The position numbers were made by a program, and so were the translations under genes. A DNA stretch of 64,000 nucleotides, taken from an uncultured Leucobacter sp. GTDB lineage: Bacteria; Actinomycetota; Actinomycetes; Actinomycetales; Microbacteriaceae. The DNA is taken from the NCBI GenBank assembly GCA_937967375.1, contig CALCJF010000008.1:62001-126000 (forward strand), written 5' to 3'. Under the pieces are notes generated by a model. It was not told the origin of the DNA and did not search any database. It saw nothing but the letters and a program-made list of their open reading frames with translations. This document shows positions 49,469 to 57,851 of this stretch, piece after piece (position 1 is the stretch's first letter; every line of letters starts with the position of its first letter).

Positions 49469-49579
49469 CGCACCCCGGGCAGCATACTTGCGGGCTTTTG
49501 GCAGGAGCGCCCCGCGCTTCGCTTCGAGCAATCGCCTAGACTTGTGCGGAGGATCAGCAAGCCCACGAAAGGCCGTTTC

Positions 49580-50611
49580 ATGCCCGTCGCAACTCCGCAA
49601 CAGTACGCCGCAATGCTCGACGCCGCGAAGAACGGCGGCTTCGCCTTTCCGGCGATCAACGTCTCGAGCTCGCAGACGCTGAACGCAGCGCTGCAGGGCT
49701 TTGCCGAGGCGGGCAGCGACGGCATTCTGCAGGTGAGCTTCGGCGGCGCCGACTACTTCGCCGGCCACACGGTGAAGAACCGCGCGGGCGGCGCGATCGC
49801 GTTCGCAAAGTACGCAGAAGAGGTCGCGAAGGCCTACGACGTGACGGTTGCGCTGCACACCGATCACTGCCCCAAGGATCACCTCGACAGCTTTGTGCTT
49901 CCGCTGCTTGAGGCGAGCGAGGCCCGTGTCGCAGAGGGCGGCCTGCCCTACTTTCAGTCGCACATGTGGGACGGCTCGGCAGTGCCGCTCACAGAGAATC
50001 TCGAGATCGCGAAGCAGCTGCTGCCTCGCATGGCAGCGATCGGGGTCATTCTCGAGGTCGAGATCGGTGTGGTCGGCGGCGAAGAAGACGGCATCACTCA
50101 CGAGATCAACGACCAGCTGTACACGACCCTCGATGACGCGGTTGCAACCGTCGAAGCGCTCGGCCTCGGCGAACAGGGCCGCTACCTGACCGCGCTCACC
50201 TTCGGCAACGTGCACGGCGTCTACAAGCCGGGCGGCGTGAAGCTGCGCCCCGAACTGCTCGACGAGATTCAGCAGGGCCTCTCGGCAAAGTATGGCACCT
50301 CGGCAAAGCCCCTCGACCTCGTGTTCCACGGTGGATCGGGATCTTCTGCCGCAGAGATCGCCGAGGCGGTCTCGAACGGCGTCATCAAGATGAACATCGA
50401 CACCGACACTCAGTACGCGTTCACGCGCCCCATCGCCGACTACATGTTCAAGAACTACGACGGCGTGCTGAAGATCGACGGTGAGGTCGGCAACAAGAAG
50501 CAGTACGACCCTCGCGCCTACGGCCGCGCAGCTGAGACCGCAATGGCCGCGCGAATTGTCGAGGCAGCACAGCAGCTCGGCAGCGCCGGAAAGTCGGTGA
50601 GCGCCGCGTGA
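49580..50611 (+). CDS. fba: Class II fructose-bisphosphate aldolase
   Basis: 343 aa, zinc-dependent aldolase of glycolysis/gluconeogenesis. Zinc and active-site segments: FAFPAINVSSSQTLNAALQG, VALHTDHCPKDHLDSFV, LEVEIGVVGGEEDG, GNVHGVYKPGGVKLRPELL, DLVFHGGSGSS and VIKMNIDTDTQYAFTRP. It is the long (E. coli FbaA-like) subclass. GAAAGG lies 7 nt before ATG 49580. It is close to glpX but on the opposite strand; GTGA overlap couples it to the next membrane protein gene. Confidence 0.97.
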   Translation: MPVATPQQYAAMLDAAKNGGFAFPAINVSSSQTLNAALQGFAEAGSDGILQVSFGGADYFAGHTVKNRAGGAIAFAKYAEEVAKAYDVTVALHTDHCPKDHLDSFVLPLLEASEARVAEGGLPYFQSHMWDGSAVPLTENLEIAKQLLPRMAAIGVILEVEIGVVGGEEDGITHEINDQLYTTLDDAVATVEALGLGEQGRYLTALTFGNVHGVYKPGGVKLRPELLDEIQQGLSAKYGTSAKPLDLVFHGGSGSSAAEIAEAVSNGVIKMNIDTDTQYAFTRPIADYMFKNYDGVLKIDGEVGNKKQYDPRAYGRAAETAMAARIVEAAQQLGSAGKSVSAA

Positions 50612-51432
50612 CGTCAGCGCACGACGAGCGGCCAAGGCCGCAATACGGGGAGTACGCCGAACCCGAGGCAGGCACTCCCGGATCGACCGCTGAGCCGGAC
50701 GGCAACTCCACCGATTCTGCGGCCACGACCGTACCGCCTGCTGCCAACGCATCGCCGGTGAGCACTCCCGCCACTGCGCCGGCACCACAACCGCCGTCGA
50801 CTCCAAACCGCCTGCCAGGCGTGCCCCACAATCTCGGAGTTCCCGGCGGTGGCGCAGCAGTGCCCGCTCGCTCCCCGCAGATTGGCGAGCCATACCGGTC
50901 CGCCGATCCCACGCCCCAAGCGGGCCCGGCGAACCTGGCCAACACCGCGCCTTCTTCTGCACCGACTACGCCCGCGGCCACCCAAACAGAGCCCGCGGCG
51001 AACTCACCCGCACGCCCGCGCGGTGCGGATCGCATCATCACGGTCGCCTTACTCGTGCTCGGCGGCTACTTCGCGCTGAGCATGGCCTTCTCGCTCTCGC
51101 AATTTCCTTCCGAGTTTGCAAAGATCGCGGGCGACCTCGGCCTCACCGACTTCACCGCGCCACCGCAGGTTCGGGTGATCGGCACGGTGGGGGCGATTCT
51201 CGTGCTCTCGATCTACGCGCTCGTGCTGATCTTTTCGATTCGCCGACTTCGCGCCCGAAAGCTGACGTTCTGGGCGCCACTCGCCGCTGGCGTGCTCGCA
51301 TGGGTAATTTTTTTCGTCTTGTTCGCAATTGGTCTCGGCCAGTCGACCGAACTTTGGCAAGAGCTCATGCGAATCGCGAGCGACCCCGAGAAGGCACAGC
51401 AGCTGCTCGATCAGCTGAGCAAACGCCCCTAG
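50608..51432 (+). CDS. Pro/Ala-rich membrane protein, DUF6264-like
   Basis: 274 aa. Residues 1-140 are a disordered Pro/Ala/Thr-rich cytoplasmic region, followed by three hydrophobic segments: DRIITVALLVLGGYFALSM, VIGTVGAILVLSIYALVLIFSI and FWAPLAAGVLAWVIFFVLFAIGLG. It resembles Microbacteriaceae proteins annotated DUF6264, with no known function. GTG 50608 overlaps the aldolase stop (GTGA), so it is translationally coupled to fba. Confidence 0.75.
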   Translation: MTSAHDERPRPQYGEYAEPEAGTPGSTAEPDGNSTDSAATTVPPAANASPVSTPATAPAPQPPSTPNRLPGVPHNLGVPGGGAAVPARSPQIGEPYRSADPTPQAGPANLANTAPSSAPTTPAATQTEPAANSPARPRGADRIITVALLVLGGYFALSMAFSLSQFPSEFAKIAGDLGLTDFTAPPQVRVIGTVGAILVLSIYALVLIFSIRRLRARKLTFWAPLAAGVLAWVIFFVLFAIGLGQSTELWQELMRIASDPEKAQQLLDQLSKRP

Positions 51433-51534
51433 CCAAACTGTTCGCCGCGTGAGCAGCATGGCGACTCGTCTGGTCTTGGAACCTGCGCGAATTGGCCCAC
51501 ACGGAATGTCGCCGACTCCCACTACGCTGAAGCT

Positions 51535-52983
51535 ATGATCGATCAGGCGACGCAGGCGAACGAGGCAAAACTCTCTCGCGGCACGGTTTCTCGCTATGCG
51601 ATGGGCTCGCTCGGCACCGGCGGCTTTGCCACGCTGCCAGGGCTTGTGCTGGTCTACTTTCTTACCGACACGCTCGGGGTTGCCGCCATCGTCGCCGGCC
51701 TCATCGTTACGGGTGCCAAAATTTGGGACGTGCTGATCGACCCTGTCATCGGGGGGTTGAGCGATCGCGCTTTCGAACGAAAAGGATCACGCCGCGGGCC
51801 GATGCTGCTCGGCGCTGTTGGGCTGCCGATCGCGTTCGTGCTGACCTTCGCCGTTCCGAGCGGAATGGCTCCGACTGCGAGCGCGCTCTGGGTGCTTATC
51901 GCATTCATCGCAGCGGCCACCTTTTTCAGCCTGTTTCAGGTGCCATACATCGCGCTTCCTGCCGAGCTCACCGACAGCTATCACGAGCGCACCCGTCTGC
52001 TCACTTGGCGCGTGGTGATGCTGACCGTCGCGATTCTGCTCTTCGGCGCAGGCGGCCCCGAGATTCGCGGGCTCTTTCCAGGCAACGAAATGCTCGGCTA
52101 TCTAGTCATGGCCATTGTCGCCGCGATCTTGTTGGGGGTCGGACTCTGGGTGGCTTCAACGGTTGCCCCCGTTTCAGCACCGCGGCAGGCACCGGCAACC
52201 ACACCGCTCATCTCGTTGTCGCACTATCGCGAGGGCCTCGCCGTGTTGCGCGAGAGCCAGCCGTTCCGGGCACTGCTCGGCACTTTTATGCTTCAGGCGC
52301 TTGCGACTGGGCTCATGCTTGCTGGTGCACAGTTCGTTGCCACCTGGGTGCTGCACGACGAGGGCGCAGTCACGGTGCTTTTCGCGTCGCTCATCGCGCC
52401 GGCACTGCTCGTTGCCCCGGTCTGGCAGAAGGTCGCCGATCGCATCGGCAAGGAGCGCTCGTTTCGCATCGCAAGCGTCATCTTTCTTGCTGCGACGCTG
52501 ACGCTCGTCGGCATGGTCTGGGCCCCCGGGTGGTGGATCATGGCACCGGTCGGCATCGCGGGCGCGGCCTACGCCGGCATGCAGACGCTGCCGATGGCGA
52601 TGCTGCCCGATGTCATTGCCTACGACCGCAGGGTACGTGACCTGGCTGGAACCGAGTCCTCCTCCCCCACCATCGCGGACGGCGAAGCTCCCGCCCGGGC
52701 TGGCGTGTTCGGCGGGGTCTGGACAGCTGGAGAGACTGCCGGTATGGCCTTCGGCTCGACCGTGCTCACCGTGGTGCTCACGCTCACCGGCTACGTCGCC
52801 TCAACAGCCGGGGTCAGCGTCGAACAACCCGGTGCCGCGATTTCAGGCATCGCCTTTTCGTTCAGCCTGCTTCCGGCGCTGCTCATGTTTGCGAGCCTGT
52901 TCACGCTGCGCCGCTATCGATTGCGTGAGAGCGACCTGACCGCCACCCCACCTGCTTCAGACGCAAAGACCGAGGGCGCATGA
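51535..52983 (+). CDS. GPH-type (MelB-like) cation symporter of the MFS
   Basis: 482 aa, about 12 membrane helices. Family traits are GGFATLPGLVLVYFLTDTLGV, KIWDVLIDPVIGGLSDR (the conserved Asp region of glycoside-pentoside-hexuronide symporters) and the central loop DSYHERTRLLTWRV. TACGCT at 51523-51528 ends 6 nt before ATG 51535. It is ATGA-coupled to an S1P-lyase-like PLP enzyme, suggesting the transported compound is that enzyme's substrate or product. Confidence 0.88.
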   Translation: MIDQATQANEAKLSRGTVSRYAMGSLGTGGFATLPGLVLVYFLTDTLGVAAIVAGLIVTGAKIWDVLIDPVIGGLSDRAFERKGSRRGPMLLGAVGLPIAFVLTFAVPSGMAPTASALWVLIAFIAAATFFSLFQVPYIALPAELTDSYHERTRLLTWRVVMLTVAILLFGAGGPEIRGLFPGNEMLGYLVMAIVAAILLGVGLWVASTVAPVSAPRQAPATTPLISLSHYREGLAVLRESQPFRALLGTFMLQALATGLMLAGAQFVATWVLHDEGAVTVLFASLIAPALLVAPVWQKVADRIGKERSFRIASVIFLAATLTLVGMVWAPGWWIMAPVGIAGAAYAGMQTLPMAMLPDVIAYDRRVRDLAGTESSSPTIADGEAPARAGVFGGVWTAGETAGMAFGSTVLTVVLTLTGYVASTAGVSVEQPGAAISGIAFSFSLLPALLMFASLFTLRRYRLRESDLTATPPASDAKTEGA

Positions 52984-54518
52984 TCGAGCACTCGCTGACC
53001 CACGGATCCGAGCCCAGTGAGGTGCTCGCGCGTCTACGCGAACTTCGCGAGCTCGACGCCCCAACGCACGGCGGTCGCGTGCTGGCATACGTGTACGACT
53101 CAGGCATGGGCGAACTCGATCATCTCGCAAGCGAGGCAGCAGAGGCCGCGCGCCCGCTGAACGGCCTCGACCCGACGACCTTCCCCTCGGTTGCCGCTAT
53201 GGAGCGAGACCTCGTGAGTTTCGTGCGACGAGCGCTCGGCGGCGACGACCGCCGCGTCGGCGGCAGGGTGGTTGGCAGCGTGACGAGCGGCGGCACCGAA
53301 AGCTGCCTGCTCGCGGTGAAGACCGCCCGAGACCTGTGGCGTGCGGCAAATCCAGAGCTTCGCACCACCCTCGCCCGTGCGGGTCGTCTGCCTCGACTCG
53401 TAGTGACTTCGACCGCGCATGCCGCCTTTCACAAAGCGGCGCAGCTGTTTGACCTCGAAATCGATGTCGTGCCATGCGAACTCGACGGCTCGGTTCGTGC
53501 GAGTTCGATCGTGGGCAGACTCGGCGACGACGTCGCGCTCGTCGTAGTGTCAGCACCCGCCTACCCGAGCGGCGCGATCGACCCGGTGGGCGAAGTATCG
53601 CAGGCGGCGCTTGCGCTCGGCATCTCGTGCCACGTTGATGCGTGTTTCGGCGGTCTTTCGCTGCCGTGGTGGCCAGACACGCAGGCGTGGGATCTACGCA
53701 ACCCGGGCGTCACCAGCATCTCGGCAGACCTGCACAAGTTCGGCTACGCTCCGAAGGGCACCTCGGTGCTGCTGCATCGTGGCAGAACTCGTCACCGCAA
53801 ACAGTTCTTCGCGACCACTGCATGGGCTGGCTACCCCGTCGTCAACCCAACCCTGCTCGGGTCGCGATCAGTCTCGCCCACGGCTGCCGCATGGGCGATC
53901 GTGCACCGGCTCGGGGCGGCCGGCTATCAACGACTGACCGCCTCGTGCGCGCGATCGGCACAGGCAATCGCGCAGGCGGTGCACGAGATTCCGGGCCTCA
54001 CCGTGTGGGGCAGCCCGACGGGGCCCGCCATCGCCCTCATCGCCGACGCGTCAGTGCCCGAAAGCGAACGCGTAGACCCGCACCACCTTGCTGACGAGAT
54101 CGCGCAGCGCGGATTTCAGATTCAGCACCAGCCAGGGCTTACCCAGTCGAACGGGGTGCGGCTGCCCCACAGCGCGCACTTGACGATTACCCCGGTCACC
54201 GAACGCCTCTTACCCGAGTTCGTCGCCGCACTGCGCGATTCGGCTGCGGCGGTTCGAGGCACCCCGCAGGCCTCGTCGAACCTAGCCCTCGCCGCGATGC
54301 GAGCGCTCGGCTACAGCGAAGAACGCGCACCCAGCCCTGCTGCCGCTTGGCGTATTCTGCGCTTGGTCGGCGCGGCACCGAAGCTTCCCAAGCACCCCGG
54401 CGAGGGCGGTGCGCTCCCAACGAAGATGGCACCGCTCATGGCACTCACCGAGCATCTCCCCGCACCCGTGGCACAGGCGTTGCTCACTGAGCTTCTCGCT
54501 CGTGTGAGCGAACCCTGA
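52980..54518 (+). CDS. PLP-dependent lyase/decarboxylase, sphingosine-1-phosphate-lyase-like
   Basis: 512 aa, fold type I PLP enzyme of the group II decarboxylase / S1P lyase branch. Visible motifs: GSVTSGGTESCLLAVKTARD (phosphate cup), HAAFHKAAQLFDL (ring-stacking His), HVDACFGGLSLPWW (Asp), and the Schiff-base lysine in SADLHKFGYAPKGTSVLLHR (Lys 253). There is no membrane anchor, unlike eukaryotic S1P lyase. Bacteria of this group do not generally make sphingolipids, so the real substrate, perhaps an amino-alcohol phosphate or an amino acid, is unknown. Confidence 0.88.
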   Translation: MIEHSLTHGSEPSEVLARLRELRELDAPTHGGRVLAYVYDSGMGELDHLASEAAEAARPLNGLDPTTFPSVAAMERDLVSFVRRALGGDDRRVGGRVVGSVTSGGTESCLLAVKTARDLWRAANPELRTTLARAGRLPRLVVTSTAHAAFHKAAQLFDLEIDVVPCELDGSVRASSIVGRLGDDVALVVVSAPAYPSGAIDPVGEVSQAALALGISCHVDACFGGLSLPWWPDTQAWDLRNPGVTSISADLHKFGYAPKGTSVLLHRGRTRHRKQFFATTAWAGYPVVNPTLLGSRSVSPTAAAWAIVHRLGAAGYQRLTASCARSAQAIAQAVHEIPGLTVWGSPTGPAIALIADASVPESERVDPHHLADEIAQRGFQIQHQPGLTQSNGVRLPHSAHLTITPVTERLLPEFVAALRDSAAAVRGTPQASSNLALAAMRALGYSEERAPSPAAAWRILRLVGAAPKLPKHPGEGGALPTKMAPLMALTEHLPAPVAQALLTELLARVSEP

Positions 54519-54542
54519 TCGACGGCGTGGTCTGATGCGACG

Positions 54543-54935
54543 TTAGGCCTGGCAGAAGCAGAACGGGTGGCCGACCGGGTCTACATAGACCACAAAGCTT
54601 CCGTTCTCGCTCGGCTGCACCTCGTGCCGCCTCGCCCCGGCCGCAACCGCCGCAGCGCCTGCCTCTTCGAGCGAATCGACGTAGAGATCAAAGTGCAGTT
54701 GTTGGGGCACGTCGCCCTCTGGCCACTCAGGCGCGCGATAGTGCTCGATCTGCTGGCATGAGATCGAGAAATACTGCGGCTCGTGTTCAGGGGGCAAGAC
54801 GTCGACCCACCCCGGATCTTCGCCGTCGTAGTCGAGTCGCCACCCGAGCAGTTGCGCATAGAACTTCGCTAGCCCGAGCGCATCTGGGCAGTCAAGCGCC
54901 ACCATGAATGTCTTCACCTGAATCGAGGTACCCAT
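54543..54935 (-). CDS. VOC family protein
   Basis: 130 aa glyoxalase-fold protein: IQVKTFMVALDCPDALGLAKFYAQLLGWRLDYD, LHFDLYVDSLEEAGAAAVAAGARRHEV and YVDPVGHPFCFCQA at the C-terminus, all typical of the family. It is leaderless: TACACT (minus strand 54943-54948) ends 7 nt before the ATG. Role unknown. Confidence 0.9.
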   Translation of the reverse strand: MGTSIQVKTFMVALDCPDALGLAKFYAQLLGWRLDYDGEDPGWVDVLPPEHEPQYFSISCQQIEHYRAPEWPEGDVPQQLHFDLYVDSLEEAGAAAVAAGARRHEVQPSENGSFVVYVDPVGHPFCFCQA

Positions 54936-55004
54936 GCTTCGCAGTGTACGTCGGCGTACACGGCTTGCATACCCCCTGCCCCAGACCCGCGCGGTCTGCG
55001 ACCT

Positions 55005-55637
55005 CTATCTCGCAGAGAGGTACGGGTCCAGGTATCGCTCAATCATAAGCATGAGCTCGCGCTGCACCCTGGGCGCTTGATCGGGTGCGTCGTTCGTCAG
55101 ATCGAGCAGGCTCGTGACAGTGCTCACCACGACGAGGGCGATATCGCGCGACTGCTGTTCGCCGAGTTCGGGGTTCACTTCTCGCAGAAACGGCCCGATC
55201 GCTTCGGCAGTGCGCACGACGACTTCGTGATCGAGATCCCAGAGCGCGGGCGAGGACTGCAGTGCCCGTCTGATTGCGCGAGCGCCCGGGCGATCGACTC
55301 GCAGCTGCGCAACGGCCTCGATGGCCGCGCGCACAGGCGACCTCCAGCCCTGACCGCTCGCAAGCGCGCTCAGCGCCCGCACCGAGGCACCCGAACGCTC
55401 GTCTTCAAGCCCCTCAGCGAGTTCGCGCACGATCGCAAACTTGTTCGGGTAGTAGCGATAGAGCGTTGCGATGTTCACACCGGCGCGCTCAGCAATGGCG
55501 ATGGTCGTGAGGCTGTCGAAGCCTGCCTCTTCGAGCAGCTCGCTCGTGGCCGAGAGAATCGCCGAGACTGCCGCACGCCCGCGCTCCTGCTGCGGCTCAC
55601 GCCTGGGGGCGTCTTGCTTCTTCGCCGAGGTGTTCAC
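55005..55637 (-). CDS. TetR family transcriptional regulator
   Basis: 210 aa. N-terminal HTH: AVSAILSATSELLEEAGFDSLTTIAIAERAGVNIATLYRYYPNKFAIVRELAEG; the C-terminal part (about 75-210) is the helical ligand-binding domain. GTG 55637 is preceded at 6 nt by TAGAGT (minus strand 55644-55649). It is divergent from the MaoC/ligase/MFS operon, 112 bp away, which it most likely represses in response to an acyl-CoA or acid ligand. Confidence 0.93.
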   Translation of the reverse strand: MNTSAKKQDAPRREPQQERGRAAVSAILSATSELLEEAGFDSLTTIAIAERAGVNIATLYRYYPNKFAIVRELAEGLEDERSGASVRALSALASGQGWRSPVRAAIEAVAQLRVDRPGARAIRRALQSSPALWDLDHEVVVRTAEAIGPFLREVNPELGEQQSRDIALVVVSTVTSLLDLTNDAPDQAPRVQRELMLMIERYLDPYLSAR

Positions 55638-55686
55638 TCTTGCACTCTACGACATCGGCGCACGCCGCCGAGCTGTCACCAGCTAC

Positions 55687-55735
55687 TTGACACCGCTGAT
55701 CCTCGTTCTCATAATGAAAGCAAGTATTTATTTAG
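55687..55735 (+). promoter_or_regulatory. Near-consensus promoter and candidate TetR operator of the MaoC operon
   Basis: TTGACA (55687-55692) and CATAAT (55710-55715) are 17 bp apart, a near-perfect sigma-70 promoter. Directly downstream, 55716-55735 is an imperfect 20-bp palindrome of the form AA..AA.TA.TT..TT centred on TA at 55725-55726. It overlaps the expected transcription start, a usual place for a TetR-family operator. Confidence 0.65.
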
Positions 55736-55749
55736 TTTTTGGAGATGCA

Positions 55750-56259
55750 ATGTCGCAAAGCCGCGCCATCAACCTTCCCGAGCTCACCGATCACGTCGGA
55801 GAGCTCTTCTTCGAGTCGCCTTGGATGGCGATCGATCACGAGCACCTCGGCCAATTCGCGTTCTCGACCTACCTCGACCCCGCATACACCGACCTCACCG
55901 CCAGCAAGAACAACCCGCTTGGCGCCGAACTCGTCGACGGGTTTCTGTTGCTCAGCATGCTGACGGCGTTCCACTTCAACAACAGTCCGATCGAGGGCGA
56001 GGGCATCTACGGCTTCAACTACGGCATGGATCGCGTGCGATTCACGCACCCCGTGTTCGTGGGGCAGCGCATTCGCTGCATGGCGACCGTCGCGGCCGTA
56101 GACCCACGCGAAGACGGCACCTACCTCGTCACGACCGACAACACGATCGAGATCGAGGGGGTCGAGAAGCCCGCGATGGTCGCCCGCTGGGTTTCGCTCT
56201 TCGCCACTCGCGAGCCGGGCGAGGCGCGTAGCGAAGCCACACTCGAAACCAAGGCCTGA
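55750..56259 (+). CDS. MaoC-like hotdog-fold protein with altered catalytic motif
   Basis: 169 aa, resembling NodN/MaoC-type dehydratases: FAFSTYLDPAYTD, PLGAELVDGFLLLSMLTAFHF and the middle strand YGMDRVRFTHPVFVGQRIRCMATV. In normal hydratases the dyad is D-x4-H; here the aligned positions read Asp 43 and Asp 48, and the usual HGF is DGF. So it may have changed chemistry or act as a binding protein. GGAG lies 7 nt before ATG 55750. It is followed after 3 bp by the acyl-CoA ligase. Confidence 0.85.
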   Translation: MSQSRAINLPELTDHVGELFFESPWMAIDHEHLGQFAFSTYLDPAYTDLTASKNNPLGAELVDGFLLLSMLTAFHFNNSPIEGEGIYGFNYGMDRVRFTHPVFVGQRIRCMATVAAVDPREDGTYLVTTDNTIEIEGVEKPAMVARWVSLFATREPGEARSEATLETKA

Positions 56260-56262
56260 GCC

Positions 56263-57810
56263 GTGGCTCTCGCACTCCCCCGCTTCACTACCCTCGCGGA
56301 TTACCTCGACCACTACGCCGCCGAGACGCCCGGCGCCGATGCCGTGTGGCACGAGGGCACGTTGCTCTCTTACGCCGGGCTCGCGGGGCGCGTCGAGCGC
56401 ATGGCGGGCTCGCTCGCGGCGGCGGGCCTCACCTCGGGCGACCGAGTCGCGGTGCTCAGCACTCCGCGTCCCGAGTTTCTCATCACCCTGCTCGCTGCGT
56501 TCAAACTCGGCGCCGTCTGGGTCGGCCTCAACCCCCGCTACACCTACCGAGAGCTCGCCCACGTCATATCTGAGTCACGACCGAGGCTGATCCTCTCTCT
56601 GACCAACGTCGATGGCCGTGAGCTCGAACCCGACATCGCGCGACTCACCAAGGAATTCGCAATCGAGCGAGCGTTTCGCCTCGATGCAGGCGAGCCCAGT
56701 GGCGCGCTCGGCCCCCTACCCGATCCGCAGCCGTTCGCCCCGCACTTGGTCGACCCCCTCGACCCGGCGACCATCGTGTTCACCTCGGGCAGCAGCGGCT
56801 CACCGAAAGGCGCCGTGCTCAGCCATCGCGGCCTCGTCTACGCCTCGTGTGTAGAATCCGAGGCAATCGGTATTGAGGCGCCCCGAGTGCCCTGCAATCT
56901 CCCGGTCAATCACGTCGCCTGCCTCGCCGACCTCACGGGCACCACGCTCGTCGCGGGCGGCATGCTCGCGCTGCTCGAGCGATTCGACCCCGCCGAGATC
57001 GTCGACCGCATCGAGCAGCTTCACCTCACAAACCTGATGAATGTGCCAACCGTGCTGCAGGCAATCGCGATGAGCCCCGACTTCAGCGAGCGCGACCTGT
57101 CGAGCCTGCAGGTGGTGAGCTGGGGCGGAGCACCGCTGCCACTCGAGGCGATTCACGCGTACCGCGCCCGCGGCATCAGGCTACTCACGGTGTATGGCAT
57201 GACCGAAACGATCGCGTCGATCACGTTCACCGACGAGAACGCCGACGACGAGGTGCTCTCACAGACCGTCGGCAAGTTCGACCCCGGCATGCGAGTACGA
57301 CTGGCCGACGAAGAGGATCGCCCGGTCGCCGTCGGTGAGCAGGGCGAGGTGCAGGTGCAACACGAGGGGCTCTTTCTCGAATACTTCGGCAGGCCCGACG
57401 CCACCGCGGCCGCCTACACGGTAGACGGCTGGTTCAAGACGGGTGACGTCGGCGTGCTGCGAGAAGACGGCAATCTGCGGCTCGTCGGGCGGCGCAGCGA
57501 AATGATCAAATCGGGTGGCTACAACGTCTATCCCCGCGAGATCGAGCTCTGCATCGAGCAAATCGAAGGGGTCGCGCTCGCAGCGGTCATCGGCAGGCCC
57601 GACGACGTGTTCGGCGAGGTCGGCGTCGCCTATGTGCTTCCCGAGGCCGGGGCAGCACCCGATCCGGCACTGCTGCGAGCCAACTGCCGCGAATACCTCG
57701 CGAACTACAAGGTGCCGAAAGAGTTCGTGATCGTCGACACCCTCCCACTTCTGCCCGTCGGCAAGGTGGACAAGCAACAGCTCAAGCGGCGCGCGGTGGG
57801 CGCGGCGTGA
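56263..57810 (+). CDS. AMP-forming acyl-CoA synthetase
   Basis: 515 aa ANL-superfamily ligase that activates a carboxylic acid to its CoA thioester through an acyl-AMP. Motifs: P-loop VFTSGSSGSPKGAVLSH, A5 YGMTETIAS, A7 GWFKTGDVGVL, hinge GRRSEMIKSGGYNVYPREIE, and the C-terminal catalytic Lys in LPVGKVDKQQLKR. It starts at GTG 56263, 3 bp after the MaoC-like stop. Substrate class cannot be read; medium-chain, aromatic or branched acids are all possible. Confidence 0.94.
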   Translation: MALALPRFTTLADYLDHYAAETPGADAVWHEGTLLSYAGLAGRVERMAGSLAAAGLTSGDRVAVLSTPRPEFLITLLAAFKLGAVWVGLNPRYTYRELAHVISESRPRLILSLTNVDGRELEPDIARLTKEFAIERAFRLDAGEPSGALGPLPDPQPFAPHLVDPLDPATIVFTSGSSGSPKGAVLSHRGLVYASCVESEAIGIEAPRVPCNLPVNHVACLADLTGTTLVAGGMLALLERFDPAEIVDRIEQLHLTNLMNVPTVLQAIAMSPDFSERDLSSLQVVSWGGAPLPLEAIHAYRARGIRLLTVYGMTETIASITFTDENADDEVLSQTVGKFDPGMRVRLADEEDRPVAVGEQGEVQVQHEGLFLEYFGRPDATAAAYTVDGWFKTGDVGVLREDGNLRLVGRRSEMIKSGGYNVYPREIELCIEQIEGVALAAVIGRPDDVFGEVGVAYVLPEAGAAPDPALLRANCREYLANYKVPKEFVIVDTLPLLPVGKVDKQQLKRRAVGAA

Positions 57811-57851
57811 CCACAGGTTCGAAGATGAACCGCAATCATGGAGAAAGTTCA

